NCBI RefSeq assembly: GCF_014841105.1
Contig: NZ_JACYWE010000002.1
Span: forward strand, 158,434 to 222,433
DNA: 64,000 nucleotides
Source of the DNA: Lolliginicoccus lacisalsi
Lineage (GTDB): Bacteria > Actinomycetota > Actinomycetes > Mycobacteriales > Mycobacteriaceae
Direction of reading: 5' to 3'
The notes under the pieces are model-generated. The model was given only the letters and a program-made list of their open reading frames with translations, had not been told where the DNA came from and did not search any database. A program made the position numbers and the translations under genes. This document shows positions 16,601 to 24,921 of this stretch, piece by piece. Position 1 is the stretch's first letter. Each line of letters begins with the position of its first letter.

Positions 16601-18714
16601 CGCCAGTCGAGCCCCGCGCGCAGGATCAGCTCGTTGAACCGGTCGGCCTCGGCGAGACCGTTCCAGATGGCGATGAACGCGTCGGTGAAGCGCTTCTCGA
16701 GGTCGCCGCCCACGTGCGGCTCGTTGATAGTGCCAACAGGCATGGTGGGCAGGGTCTGGGCGAGCTCCATGACAGATTCGCTCTGCCGGGTCTCGGGATG
16801 GACGAGCAGGCTGAAGTCGTAGATCCAGCTCGGCTCGCCGTCGAGACGATCAAGGTGGTAGGGCCGCTCGTCGAGCACCTCGACGCCCATCGATTGCAGC
16901 ACCGGCAGGATTCGGCTGAGCGAGACCCCGTCACCGGTGAGGTAGAGGGAGAGCTGCCAGCGGCCCGGCTCGGCATCGCGCTTGCGATACAGCGCTAGGT
17001 CGATATCGCCTTCACCGAGCGCCTCGATGCGGCGCAGGTCCGCGATGGCCCGCGAGGGAGCGAAGTCCTCCTTGTAAGCCTGCGGGAAGGCTCCCGCGAA
17101 CCGGTTCGCCTGGGTGGTGGGGGCGGTGGGCTCGCGGTGCGCGACCTCGTCGGCGAGGTGGTCCTCCCAGCTGCGGGTGGCCTCGCTGAGCGTTTGCTGG
17201 AGACGCTCGCGGGCTTCCTCGGACACGTCGGGGGCGGTGCTGGCGCTCCAGCCGTCGGGAATGCGAATAGTGAAATGCACCTGCGCGACCACGGATTCGG
17301 TGACGCGGGCGGTGTAGTCCACGCTGGAGCCGGCGAACTCAGCGCGCAGGATGTCCTGCATGGCGTGTCGCACACCAGTGCGGTAGCGATCGCGCGGCAT
17401 ATAGACGAGCGCGGAGACGAACCGGCCGTTGGGATCCGCGCGCAGGAACAGGCGAAGCTCCCGGCTCAGCCCGATCGCCACGACCTCGGTGACGGTGCGA
17501 TGCAGCGTATCGACGTCGACCGTGAAGAGCTCGGTGCGCGGGTAGGACTGGATGATCTCCAGCATCGATTGGCCGGTGAAGGAATCGAGCGAATGCCCGG
17601 CGTTGCGCAGGACCTCGTGCACGCGCGAGGCAAGGACGGGCACGTCAAGAACATTCTCGTGGAGACCCGTGACGGTGAAGATACCGAGGAAGCGGTGCTC
17701 CCCCGTGATCGTGCCGTCGTCCGCGAAAATGCGCACGCACACGAAGAACGGGTAGACCACGCGCAGGGACATCGCCGGCGCCTGCCCCTGGGCGAACACC
17801 AGGATCCGCTGGGCCTCCGACTCGTCGGAGTAGAGCCGGAACCGAAGATCGGTCATCTCCGGGGAGCGCAGCACGCCGAGCCCGCTACCGGGCACCATGC
17901 TGAGGTGCTGGCCATCCGCGGCGCCCGTCTCGTAGCGGCGGTAACCGAGGACGCGGAAGTTGCCCGCCGCGAGCCACCGGAGCAGCCCGGCTGCCTCGTT
18001 GGCCTCGGAGCTTGGCGCGGGCCCGGTGCCGCGGCCCGATTCGAGCTCGGTCGCGATGTCCGCGAGCGTGCTGCGCATCGTGGGGGTGTCCGAGACGACC
18101 TGGCGGACGTCGCTGAGCAGCTCGCGGATGCGGTGGGCGATCTGGTCGAGCACCTGGCGCTGCGTCCCGGAAAGCTGTAGATGCATCCAGGACTCGGCGA
18201 TGGCGTCGTCAGGCTTGGTGAAGGTGGTGCGATCGGCGAGGACCTCGAGGAGGTTGCCGTCGCCGTCACGCCGCACGATAAGCACGGGATGCACGATCTG
18301 CTCGACGCTGATGCCTACTCCGCCGAGCAGCGCGGTGACTGATTCAACGAGGTAGGGCACGTCATCGGTGACGATCTGCAGCACTGATCGGGTGGAAGCG
18401 CTGCCATTGGGTTGGCCGTTGCCCTCGGCCCAGATGGCGACGGCTGGAGCACCAGGGTCGCGGCGGGCGGCGAGGTCCCGATGCTTGGCGAGCAGGTCGT
18501 AGGCGCGCTGCTGGTGAGCTCCCGAGGCTTCGCTGGGCTTCTGCCGGGCGGTGTCCGCTGTGGTCGCGGGGATCGCATCCTGCCGGTAGTAGGTGCGGTA
18601 GAGCCGGGTCAGGTCGCCGTCCGCGCTGGTGTCCGGTTCCACTGGCTGTGATCCTGTCTCCGGCTCGGTGTCGAGGGCAGTGTTTGCCGTGGCGTGTACG
18701 CGGGAATCACTCAT
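13693..18714 (-). CDS. gdh: NAD-specific glutamate dehydrogenase, large (180-kDa) type
   Basis: At 1673 residues this is the L-GDH180 family (Rv2476c type), which deaminates glutamate to 2-oxoglutarate with NAD+. It has a long N-terminal regulatory region with ACT-like segments. The catalytic core follows, containing the PVGAKGGFVVKK lysine motif around residue 896. The Rossmann domain VVGIGDMSGDVFGNGM comes after it, with an extended C-terminal helical domain. In mycobacteria the enzyme is controlled by GarA through this extended architecture. Length is slightly above the roughly 1,600 residues usual in relatives, mostly at the low-complexity N-terminus. It is flanked by two thioesterases on the same strand. 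Confidence 0.97.
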   Translation of the reverse strand: MSDSRVHATANTALDTEPETGSQPVEPDTSADGDLTRLYRTYYRQDAIPATTADTARQKPSEASGAHQQRAYDLLAKHRDLAARRDPGAPAVAIWAEGNGQPNGSASTRSVLQIVTDDVPYLVESVTALLGGVGISVEQIVHPVLIVRRDGDGNLLEVLADRTTFTKPDDAIAESWMHLQLSGTQRQVLDQIAHRIRELLSDVRQVVSDTPTMRSTLADIATELESGRGTGPAPSSEANEAAGLLRWLAAGNFRVLGYRRYETGAADGQHLSMVPGSGLGVLRSPEMTDLRFRLYSDESEAQRILVFAQGQAPAMSLRVVYPFFVCVRIFADDGTITGEHRFLGIFTVTGLHENVLDVPVLASRVHEVLRNAGHSLDSFTGQSMLEIIQSYPRTELFTVDVDTLHRTVTEVVAIGLSRELRLFLRADPNGRFVSALVYMPRDRYRTGVRHAMQDILRAEFAGSSVDYTARVTESVVAQVHFTIRIPDGWSASTAPDVSEEARERLQQTLSEATRSWEDHLADEVAHREPTAPTTQANRFAGAFPQAYKEDFAPSRAIADLRRIEALGEGDIDLALYRKRDAEPGRWQLSLYLTGDGVSLSRILPVLQSMGVEVLDERPYHLDRLDGEPSWIYDFSLLVHPETRQSESVMELAQTLPTMPVGTINEPHVGGDLEKRFTDAFIAIWNGLAEADRFNELILRAGLDWRQAAMLRAYARYLRQITFPYSQAHIEEVLLENAPTAAVLVELFEATFDPVNHSKSRAEELSKDVNARLDKVVSLDADRILRAYLRLMQATLRTNYFVGARPGIDTMVPKHRYREVLSFKFDPRNVPEIPKPRPRFEIFVYAPHIEGVHLRFGEVARGGLRWSDRREDFRTEVLGLAKAQAVKNAVIVPVGAKGGFVVKKPPVPTGDPGADREAFRAEGIRCYRLFISGLLDITDNLDQVTEATLSPSDVVRRDKDDSYLVVAADKGTATFSDIANEVAGIYNFWLGDAFASGGSAGYDHKVMGITARGAWESVKRHFREIGVDTQTQDFTVVGIGDMSGDVFGNGMLLSEHIRLLAAFDHRHIFIDPSPDTATSYQERRRMFDLPRSSWEDYNKDLISEGGGVWPRSVKSIPVSEQMRSALGLPAHQSSMSPPELMKAILLAPADLLWNGGIGTYIKSSAETHGDVGDKANDNIRVNGADLRVKAVGEGGNLGLTQKGRIEFARNGGKVNSDALDNSAGVDCSDHEVNIKILLESLISTGALEPEDRNDLLASMTEEVAELVLYDNRMQNELMGTSRANAAQLLSVHSRQIADLAANRGLDREIEALPEDEAINERMQNNEGLSSPELSTLLAHVKLAIKDDLMASDLPDNEVFATRLPAYFPTALSENHYQAIRKHPLSREIVTTMLANQAIDNGGITFTFRLAEDAGATTTDSIRAFAAVTEIFGLRELWEEIRHADMPTQASDQLMLGSRRLLDRASRWLLANRPQPIAVGAEINRFAISVRELGPKVPDWLHGNDAKFLKMRVDEAVGIGAPRDLATRVHGLLHEYCLLDIVEVADLAERELGEVAELYYTLTAHLGIDTLHGAVSRLARGDRWHALARLALRDDLYGSTRALCLDVLDYGEPDESAEEKIDEWELSNASRLERARSSLTQIANSGTLDLATLSVAARQIRSMVYSRSLRSEAGR

Positions 18715-18819
18715 TGCCTTTTGCCTCCTGACGCAGCACCATCTGCCACGAGGCTATTAGGCGTGACCAAGTTATGGGCACACTTGAGCAAAGTTCACCG
18801 GGGGGCGAACATTTCGCGG

Positions 18820-19236
18820 CTAGGTGGCGTGATACTTCGTAAGTGCTGCACGTTCGGTGTCGGCGAGCGGCCGCGATGAGTTCGTCGTGGCGTCGAACGC
18901 GACGAGGATCGCATCGACCGATCCGGCGCGCTTGCCCTGGCTATCGAACATAGTGTGACGAATGGTGAACGAGCTGCGTCCGATCGCAACGACAGCAAGC
19001 TCGACGGTGAGCGGCCCCGACTCGGTGAACAGGGGCCGCTCGAAATCGGCTTCCATGCGACGGACGACGATGGCCCGCTCAGGACCGAAGCCCTCCGAGA
19101 ACTCCTCGCCGATGAAGCGAACGCGCGCTTCCTGGGCGTACTCGATGAACTTGGTGTTATTGACGTGCCCAAGCATGTCGGAGTCGCCCCACCGGATCTC
19201 GACGGTGGTGGCGTAGGGCGCGATCGCTTCAGCCAT
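18820..19236 (-). CDS. Hotdog-fold acyl-CoA thioesterase, second copy
   Basis: The 138-residue protein starts MAEAIAPYATTVEIRWGDSDMLGHVNNTKFIEYAQEAR, a textbook 4HBT N-terminus with catalytic Asp in GDSDMLGHVNN. It then has the VVRRMEADFERPLFTESGPLTVEL strands. It probably hydrolyses a medium or long acyl-CoA. Only four bases separate it from the ettA stop, so it is co-transcribed with ettA, and gdh starts about 105 bp further on. It is paralogous in fold to the 13217-13696 gene, but the two are not close copies. Confidence 0.92.
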   Translation of the reverse strand: MAEAIAPYATTVEIRWGDSDMLGHVNNTKFIEYAQEARVRFIGEEFSEGFGPERAIVVRRMEADFERPLFTESGPLTVELAVVAIGRSSFTIRHTMFDSQGKRAGSVDAILVAFDATTNSSRPLADTERAALTKYHAT

Positions 19237-19240
19237 GCCC

Positions 19241-20917
19241 CTAGTCCCTTGTCAGCTTGCGGTGGGTTACTCGGTGGGGGCGCGCCGCTTCGGGCCCCAT
19301 GCGCTCGATCTTGTTCGCCTCGTAGGCCTCGAAGTTGCCCTCGAACCAGAACCACTTGGCCTCATTGGTCTCATCCCCTTCCCACGCGAGGATGTGGGTG
19401 CAGGTGCGATCGAGGAACCAGCGATCGTGGGAAATGACCACCGCGCAGCCGGGGAACTGCTCGAGAGCGTTCTCCAGCGAGCCGAGGGTCTCGACGTCGA
19501 GGTCATTGGTGGGCTCATCGAGCAGGATGAGGTTGCCGCCCTGCTTGAGGGTCAGGGCAAGGTTGAGGCGGTTGCGCTCGCCACCGGACAGCACGCCTGC
19601 GGGCTTCTGCTGGTCGGGCCCCTTGAACCCGAACGCGCTGACGTAGGCGCGGGAGGGCATCTCGGTGTTGCCGACGTGGATGAAGTCGAGCCCCTCGGAG
19701 ACGATCTGCCAGACGGTCTTCTTGGGGTCGATGCCGCCGCGGTGCTGGTCGACGTAGCTGAGCTTGACCGTGTCACCGATCTTGACGACGCCGGAGTCCG
19801 CTTCCTCGAGGCCAATGATCGTCTTGAACAGCGTGGTCTTGCCGACACCGTTGGGGCCGATGACACCAACAATGCCGTTGCGAGGCAGGGTGAAGGAGAG
19901 ATCCTTGATGAGCATGCGGTCGCCGTAGCCCTTGTCGAGGTTCTTGACCTCGACGACCACGCTGCCGAGCCGGGGCCCGGCCGGGATCTGGATCTCCTCC
20001 ATGTCGAGCTTGCGCGACTTCTCGGCCTCGGCGGCCATCTCCTCGTAGCGCGCGAGGCGGGACTTGCTCTTGGCCTGGCGGGCCTTCGCGCCCGAACGGA
20101 CCCATGCGAGCTCATCCTTGAGCCGCTTCTGCAGCTTCTGGTCCTTCTTGCCCTGGACCTCAAGCCGCTCGGCCTTCTTCTCCAGGTAGGTGGAGTAGTT
20201 GCCCTCGTAGCCGTGCGCCTTGCCACGCTCGAGCTCAAGGATCCACTCAGCGACGTGGTCGAGGAAGTACCGGTCGTGTGTCACGGCCAGGACCGCGCCG
20301 GCATAGCTCGCGAGGTGCTGCTCGAGCCAGAGCACGCTCTCCGCATCAAGGTGGTTGGTGGGCTCGTCAAGGAGCAGCAGGTCAGGCTTGCTCAGCAGCA
20401 GCTTGCACAGCGCGACGCGGCGGCGCTCGCCACCGGAGAGCTGGGTGACGGGCTCGTCCGGCGGCGGGCAACGAAGCGCGTCCATCGCCTGCTCGAGCTG
20501 CGACTCGATGTCCCAGGCGTCGGCATGGTCGAGCTCCTCCTGGAGCTTGCCCATTTCCTCCATCAGCTCATCGGAGTAATCGGTGGCCATGAGCTCAGCG
20601 ATCTCGTTGAACCGGTCAAGCTTGACCTTGAGCTCGCCGAGGCCCTCCTCGACGTTCTGCCGAACGGTCTTCTCCTCGTTGAGCGGTGGCTCCTGCTGCA
20701 GGATCCCCACGGTCTTGCCCGGAGCGATGAACGCGTCGCCGTTGCTGGGCTGATCAAGTCCCGCCATGATCTTGAGCACGCTGGACTTGCCGGCACCGTT
20801 GGGGCCGACGACACCAATCTTCGCTCCGGGCAGGAACGCCAGGGTGACGTCATCCAGGATGACCTTGTCACCGTGCGCCTTCCGCACGCGCTTCATGGTG
20901 TAGATGAACTCAGCCAC
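19241..20917 (-). CDS. ettA: Energy-dependent translational throttle EttA (ABC-F)
   Basis: The 558-residue ABC-F protein has two nucleotide-binding domains. Each has a Walker A (GPNGAGKS and GPNGVGKT) and a signature (LSGGERRR and LSGGERNR). They are joined by the charged P-site-tRNA-interacting linker, and an arm insertion lies in the first domain. No membrane domain is present. EttA binds the ribosomal E site and gates the first peptide bond according to ATP/ADP. The start is GTG 20917 (VAEFIYTMKRVRK), with GAGAGG upstream; the open frame further upstream is not conserved-looking. It matches Rv2477c. Confidence 0.97.
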   Translation of the reverse strand: MAEFIYTMKRVRKAHGDKVILDDVTLAFLPGAKIGVVGPNGAGKSSVLKIMAGLDQPSNGDAFIAPGKTVGILQQEPPLNEEKTVRQNVEEGLGELKVKLDRFNEIAELMATDYSDELMEEMGKLQEELDHADAWDIESQLEQAMDALRCPPPDEPVTQLSGGERRRVALCKLLLSKPDLLLLDEPTNHLDAESVLWLEQHLASYAGAVLAVTHDRYFLDHVAEWILELERGKAHGYEGNYSTYLEKKAERLEVQGKKDQKLQKRLKDELAWVRSGAKARQAKSKSRLARYEEMAAEAEKSRKLDMEEIQIPAGPRLGSVVVEVKNLDKGYGDRMLIKDLSFTLPRNGIVGVIGPNGVGKTTLFKTIIGLEEADSGVVKIGDTVKLSYVDQHRGGIDPKKTVWQIVSEGLDFIHVGNTEMPSRAYVSAFGFKGPDQQKPAGVLSGGERNRLNLALTLKQGGNLILLDEPTNDLDVETLGSLENALEQFPGCAVVISHDRWFLDRTCTHILAWEGDETNEAKWFWFEGNFEAYEANKIERMGPEAARPHRVTHRKLTRD

Positions 20918-21111
20918 AGTTACCTCTCGACTTCGACATGTTTGCGTTCTTGAGGATGCACGCGCCGACGCCGGCGTGAGGCAGGCGCAAAGCTGCCAGT
21001 TTCCGGCGGGCGAGCCGCATCGCGCGGTGGCCACCAGGGGTGGAAACCCTCGCGTTGAAGGTTAGCGCAGATGGCCTCCAGGCTCACACCGCGCGACTCC
21101 GGTGCCCGACC

Positions 21112-21621
21112 CTACGCCGCCACAGGCTCGCTGGCACCGTCCAGTTCGGGAGAATCGTCCCCAGCGGTGTTGGCTTGCTCGTGCCCGGTAGGCACATCTG
21201 TCGCGAGGAAGCTCGTCTCGTCGCTGTCCTCGACCGCGACGCCCGCGTCCGGCGCATCGACGTCAGCGGTGGCAGCAGGAGCATGGCGGGCGAGATCGAC
21301 CCCGATGGCGCGGGCCCGCATCTCCAGTGCGGAGCGCTCGACACCATCCTTGTCGGTATAGGTACTGCTGTAGAGATCGCCATGCACGATCACCGGATCG
21401 CCCTTGGCCACGGCACCTGCGACGTTGGTGGCGGACCGGTTCCAGCAGTTGACGCGCACGAACAGCTTGGTGCCGTCACGCCATTCGCTGCTGGCCCGGT
21501 CGTAGACGCGCGAGGTGGAGACGACGGTGAATCCGGCGACCCGGTCACCACGTGAGTTCACGGTGCGCGGCGCAACGGGAGTGATGACCGTGCCGATGAC
21601 TGTGGTGCTGCATTCGTACAT
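21112..21621 (-). CDS. Single-stranded DNA-binding-like OB-fold protein (Rv2478c-like)
   Basis: The 169-residue protein has an SSB-type OB fold in its first 110 residues: TVIGTVITPVAPRTVNSRGDRVAGFTVVSTSR, then LFVRVNCWNRSATNVAGAVAKGDPVIVHGDLY. An acidic, disordered tail follows. The tail does not end in the DDDIPF-like tip of housekeeping SSB, so it is probably the accessory paralogue (SsbB/Rv2478c type). It ends the block shared with M. tuberculosis. It lies downstream of the hairpin-rich spacer at 21.7-22.0 kb. Confidence 0.9.
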   Translation of the reverse strand: MYECSTTVIGTVITPVAPRTVNSRGDRVAGFTVVSTSRVYDRASSEWRDGTKLFVRVNCWNRSATNVAGAVAKGDPVIVHGDLYSSTYTDKDGVERSALEMRARAIGVDLARHAPAATADVDAPDAGVAVEDSDETSFLATDVPTGHEQANTAGDDSPELDGASEPVAA

Positions 21622-21793
21622 GAGTGCTCCCTGGATGAGTTCCTGCCCGCTGGCGGTCAGCAGGCAGTACTAGCGTCGCGGGGACGGTCCGGCCGATCCA
21701 CTGCTCAAGCGGATCTGTGGATAAGCCGGGCCCTGTGGATAACTGGGGCGGGGGTACGTGCGACCGCCGCACCGTGGTGAAGCGCGCGCGAGT

Positions 21794-21922
21794 GGGCCGG
21801 GACAGGGCGGGCAGTCGCCATCGGTCGCGCGCGGGCGGGCCGGGGCAGGGCGGGCGGTCGCCACCGGTCGAGCGCGGGCGGGCCGGGACAGGGCGGGCGG
21901 TCGCCATCGGTCGCGCGCGAGT
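21794..21922. repeat. 43-bp tandem repeat, three copies
   Basis: Units starting GGGCCGGGRCAGGGCGGGC begin at 21794, 21837 and 21880 and run to the left arm of the 39-bp hairpin at 21921. Copies differ at a few positions. The 412-base gap 21622-22033 holds this array and the hairpin and nothing I can call a gene. Confidence 0.85.
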
Positions 21923-21959
21923 GGAAACTTTTCCTCCCTCACGCGGGCAAAGTTTCCAC
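21921..21959. repeat. 39-bp hairpin element, family B, copy 1
   Basis: GTGGAAACTTTTCC (21921-21934) pairs with GGCAAAGTTTCCAC (21946-21959) at 13 of 14 positions with an 11-base spacer. The outermost 11 bp are perfect. It is flanked by GAG on the left and CTC on the right, extending the stem imperfectly. Copies 2 and 3 have the same total length. Confidence 0.88.
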
Positions 21960-22033
21960 TCCCGCGAGGGCGCCACCCGCGCCACCGGCGGTCCAAACCA
22001 CCCGCGGGCCAAACCACCCGGGCGCAACCGTTC

Positions 22034-24076
22034 CTAGCGCTCCCGCCTGGCGAGCTCGGCGAGCATGGCGTTGTAGGCAGCGAGATCAGCGTCGTCATCC
22101 TTGTCCGCGGCGCGATCGACGCGGCGCGCTACCCGGCGATCACTAGCGGACCATTGCACGAGCAGCGCGAGCATGACGATCACGATGGGGATCTCGCCAG
22201 TGCCCCAGGCGATGCTCCCGCCGATGGCTTGGTCGTCGAGCAGGTCGGGCACCCATGGCAGCGCGAGCTGCTGGTAGAAGTCGCGGCCCATTACCGTGTC
22301 CATGTTCATCAGCGCGATGCCGAAGAACGCGTGGAACGGCAGCGTCGCCCACAGCAATGCCAGCTTGCCGAAGGGCTGCAAGGGGTGCGGTGAGGGGTCG
22401 ACGCCGATGATGACCCAATAGAAGAGGTATCCGGTGAGGAGGAAGTGCACGTTCATCAGCACGTGCGCGGTGTGGCTGTCCGCGGCGGCGCTGAAGATGC
22501 CGCCGAAGTAGAGGATGTAGAAGCTGGAGACGAACAGCACCGCCGCGACGATCGGCTGCGTGAGGGCTCGCGAGACGGGGCTGTGCACGCCGGCGACGAT
22601 CCATTCACGCGGCCCGGGCACTCCCCCGCGGCCGGCTGGCGGGAGGGCGCGCAGCGCGAGCGTCACGGGGCCTCCGAGCGCAAGGAGGGTGGGCACCAGC
22701 ATGGACAGGATCATGTGGGAGCTCATGTGGACGCTGAACATCGCGTGGGAGTACTTGCCCATGCCGGAGGAGGTGGCGAGCAGCAGTGCCGCGCAGCCGG
22801 AGAGCCAGGCTATGGTGCGGCCGATCGGCCAGGCGTCGCCGCGCCCGGAGAGCCGTCGCACGCCGAGGATGTAGAGGGTGGCGAGAACGATGGCGGCGGT
22901 GCCGAATATCAGGTCGAAGCGCCACTGGGTGAGGAAGACCCACAGTGATGGCCCTTGCTCGAGCTGGTAGCCGAGGGCGACCTCCTGGAAGCTCGGGATG
23001 CTGCTCGGCGCGGGTGGCGGGGTGCGAGCAAGCCCGACACCCAGGCCGACGGTGGCGGCAAGAAGCAGCACTTCGATCGCGGCGAGGCTCACGAACGGCC
23101 CGCGTGCGCGCGGATCGGTGGCAAGGCGATCGACGACGCGGCGGCGCTGCATGTACCCGAAGGCTCCGAGGATGCCGAGCATGATCGCCTTGGCGACGAG
23201 GAGCCATCCGTAGGTTGTGGTGAACACGTCGCCTGGGGCCACGCGAACCAGCGCATTGATGACACCGGATACCCCGACGGCGAGGAAGGCGATGCCGGCG
23301 ATCCAGGAGTAGCGCCGCACCGCCACGTCGAGATGAGCGCCCTTGAACCAGGCGTGGACGAGCAGCGCGAACAGTCCGCCGAGCCAGACGGCAGATCCGA
23401 CGACGTGCCAGAAGAAGCTGTTGGTGGCGATGTCATGGCTGCCGCCGGATGAGGAGTGCCCGGTGACGACGAGCGGCATGAGTGCCAGCAGCGCGCCCGC
23501 GAGCACGAGCGGGGTCCAGCCCCAGCGCAGCACGATCCGCGCGCCGAGCGCGACTGCTGCGGCGAGGATACCGGTCCACGCCCACGCGAGCGCGGATTCC
23601 ACCAGCGGGATGCTGGGCCACAGGTTGCCTGGCTGGAGCGCGACCCGGAACGGCTGGCCCGTGGTGTCGGACAGGACGAGCGGGACCAGGACGAATGCAC
23701 TGGCGGCTTGCAGCGCGGCGGCACCGGAGGCGATCCGCAGGGAGCGGTAGCCGGCCACATCGACGAGGCCGTTGGCCTGCGGCGCGGCGAGGAATGCCGC
23801 ATGCAGCGCGGCTCCGACGGCGGCGACCCCGGAGACGATCGCGATCGCCTGCATCGCGGGCAGCCCGTAGCGGGTGACGATGCCGGGATCGGGCAGTCCG
23901 AGCTGGGCTAGCGCCTCGGTCGCGGAGAGTCCACCGAGCGCCATCGCGACGAGCGCGGCGAGCCCGAGGGCACCGAGCGCCACAGTGGCGAGCCCGGCGC
24001 GCGGGGACGCGATCGCCGGGGGTTTCTGATCGTCATCGGCGCCCAGTGGCGACGCGGTGGACGGTGCGGAGGCCAT
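22034..24076 (-). CDS. Fused copper-resistance D / cytochrome oxidase assembly CtaG membrane protein
   Basis: The 680-residue protein is almost all membrane helices. The first ~340 residues form a CopD-like domain with the GHSSSGGSHDIATNSFFWHVVGSAVWLGGLFALLVHAW segment, whose His residues are candidate copper ligands. The C-terminal ~280 residues form a caa3_CtaG domain with HAMFSVHMSSHMILSMLVP and MNVHFLLTGYLFYWVIIGVDP. This fusion is the Rv0102-type bifunctional protein of actinomycetes, thought to handle copper for the aa3 oxidase. ATG 24076 is the start. The gene is not next to ssb in M. tuberculosis, so the conserved block ends before it. Confidence 0.9.
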   Translation of the reverse strand: MASAPSTASPLGADDDQKPPAIASPRAGLATVALGALGLAALVAMALGGLSATEALAQLGLPDPGIVTRYGLPAMQAIAIVSGVAAVGAALHAAFLAAPQANGLVDVAGYRSLRIASGAAALQAASAFVLVPLVLSDTTGQPFRVALQPGNLWPSIPLVESALAWAWTGILAAAVALGARIVLRWGWTPLVLAGALLALMPLVVTGHSSSGGSHDIATNSFFWHVVGSAVWLGGLFALLVHAWFKGAHLDVAVRRYSWIAGIAFLAVGVSGVINALVRVAPGDVFTTTYGWLLVAKAIMLGILGAFGYMQRRRVVDRLATDPRARGPFVSLAAIEVLLLAATVGLGVGLARTPPPAPSSIPSFQEVALGYQLEQGPSLWVFLTQWRFDLIFGTAAIVLATLYILGVRRLSGRGDAWPIGRTIAWLSGCAALLLATSSGMGKYSHAMFSVHMSSHMILSMLVPTLLALGGPVTLALRALPPAGRGGVPGPREWIVAGVHSPVSRALTQPIVAAVLFVSSFYILYFGGIFSAAADSHTAHVLMNVHFLLTGYLFYWVIIGVDPSPHPLQPFGKLALLWATLPFHAFFGIALMNMDTVMGRDFYQQLALPWVPDLLDDQAIGGSIAWGTGEIPIVIVMLALLVQWSASDRRVARRVDRAADKDDDADLAAYNAMLAELARRER

Positions 24077-24187
24077 GCCTCACAGGGTACGGGCGAGTGG
24101 CCCTCGTGCTGAAACGCCAGGAGCGAGATCTTCGTGACAACGAATTGCGAATATTTGTCCACAATATGTAATGAATGGGACGAACCG

Positions 24188-24201
24188 TGTGATAGTTCAC
24201 A
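24188..24201. promoter_or_regulatory. Palindrome upstream of the SipW operon
   Basis: TGTGATAGTTCACA is a perfect 5-4-5 inverted repeat in an unusually AT-rich stretch 57 bases before the first gene of the operon. The spacer is 4 and not 6, so it does not match the CRP consensus. CACACGTGTG at 24226-24235 is a second, 10-bp palindrome. Both are candidate regulator sites, inferred from symmetry only. Confidence 0.4.
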
Positions 24202-24258
24202 ATAGGACCCGCGCCCGACACACATCACACGTGTGCCTCACGAACCAGGAAGCAGCCC

Positions 24259-24918
24259 ATGACATCCACCCAGACCTCCCCCGCGCGCGCCGCGGACCGC
24301 AAGCGCAAGATCCGCGCAGTCCTCGCGGGCGGCGTCGTCCTCGGCGTCGGCGCGACCGTCACCCTCGCGGCCTGGAATGACTCCGTCTTCGTCCAGGGCG
24401 ACTTCGCGGTCGGCGACTTCAACATCCAGGGCGACGTGCACGACGGTTCGGGCTTCCAGGAATACGACGACGAACTGGCTCCGGGCATCCTCCAGCTCCC
24501 ATTGATCGCCGAGAACCTCGCGCCCGGCGATACCGTCCACGCTCCCGTCTCGCTCCGGGTCGACCCCGCCCGCAACAGCTACGACGCGGATGTCGAGCTG
24601 CGCGGCGGCACCTGGGCCGCGAGCCTCCTCGCCGACGAGCTCCGCTATACCGTCTACACCGACGTCCCCGTAGCAAGCTGCGAGAACGGCGACCTCTCCG
24701 CGGGCAGCCCACTCGTGGGCTCGGACGCGACCCCTGTCACCCTCGATACTGGTGCCGGCACCGTCCCCGGGAGCCCCGCGTTCACGCTGCCCAATGACTC
24801 CACCATTCTCGACCTCTGCTTCGCCGTCACCCTTCCCGCGACGGTCGACATGACCAGCGTGCCGCCCAACTCGACTGCCACCGTGCTGTGGGAGTTCTAC
24901 TCCGAGCCCGTCAGCTGA
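24259..24918 (+). CDS. SipW-dependent-type exported protein (TasA/CalY-like), copy 1
   Basis: The 219-residue protein has a basic start (DRKRKIR) and one hydrophobic stretch ending GATVTLAAWNDSVF, residues 20-46. This is the alternative signal recognised by SipW-type signal peptidases and seen in TasA, CalY and the actinobacterial RER_14450-like family. The mature part is beta-rich and acidic, with one Cys pair (residues near 135 and 193). AGGAAG lies seven bases before the ATG. Only three bases separate its stop from the next gene. It probably forms a surface or extracellular structure, but no function is proven. Confidence 0.85.
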   Translation: MTSTQTSPARAADRKRKIRAVLAGGVVLGVGATVTLAAWNDSVFVQGDFAVGDFNIQGDVHDGSGFQEYDDELAPGILQLPLIAENLAPGDTVHAPVSLRVDPARNSYDADVELRGGTWAASLLADELRYTVYTDVPVASCENGDLSAGSPLVGSDATPVTLDTGAGTVPGSPAFTLPNDSTILDLCFAVTLPATVDMTSVPPNSTATVLWEFYSEPVS

Positions 24919-24921
24919 TCC

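Noticed and set aside
13966-16998. A 1010-codon open frame on the plus strand inside gdh
   Set aside because: It is the complement of glutamate dehydrogenase and has no motif of its own.
24188-24201. CRP binding site
   Set aside because: The half-sites fit but the spacer is four bases instead of six.
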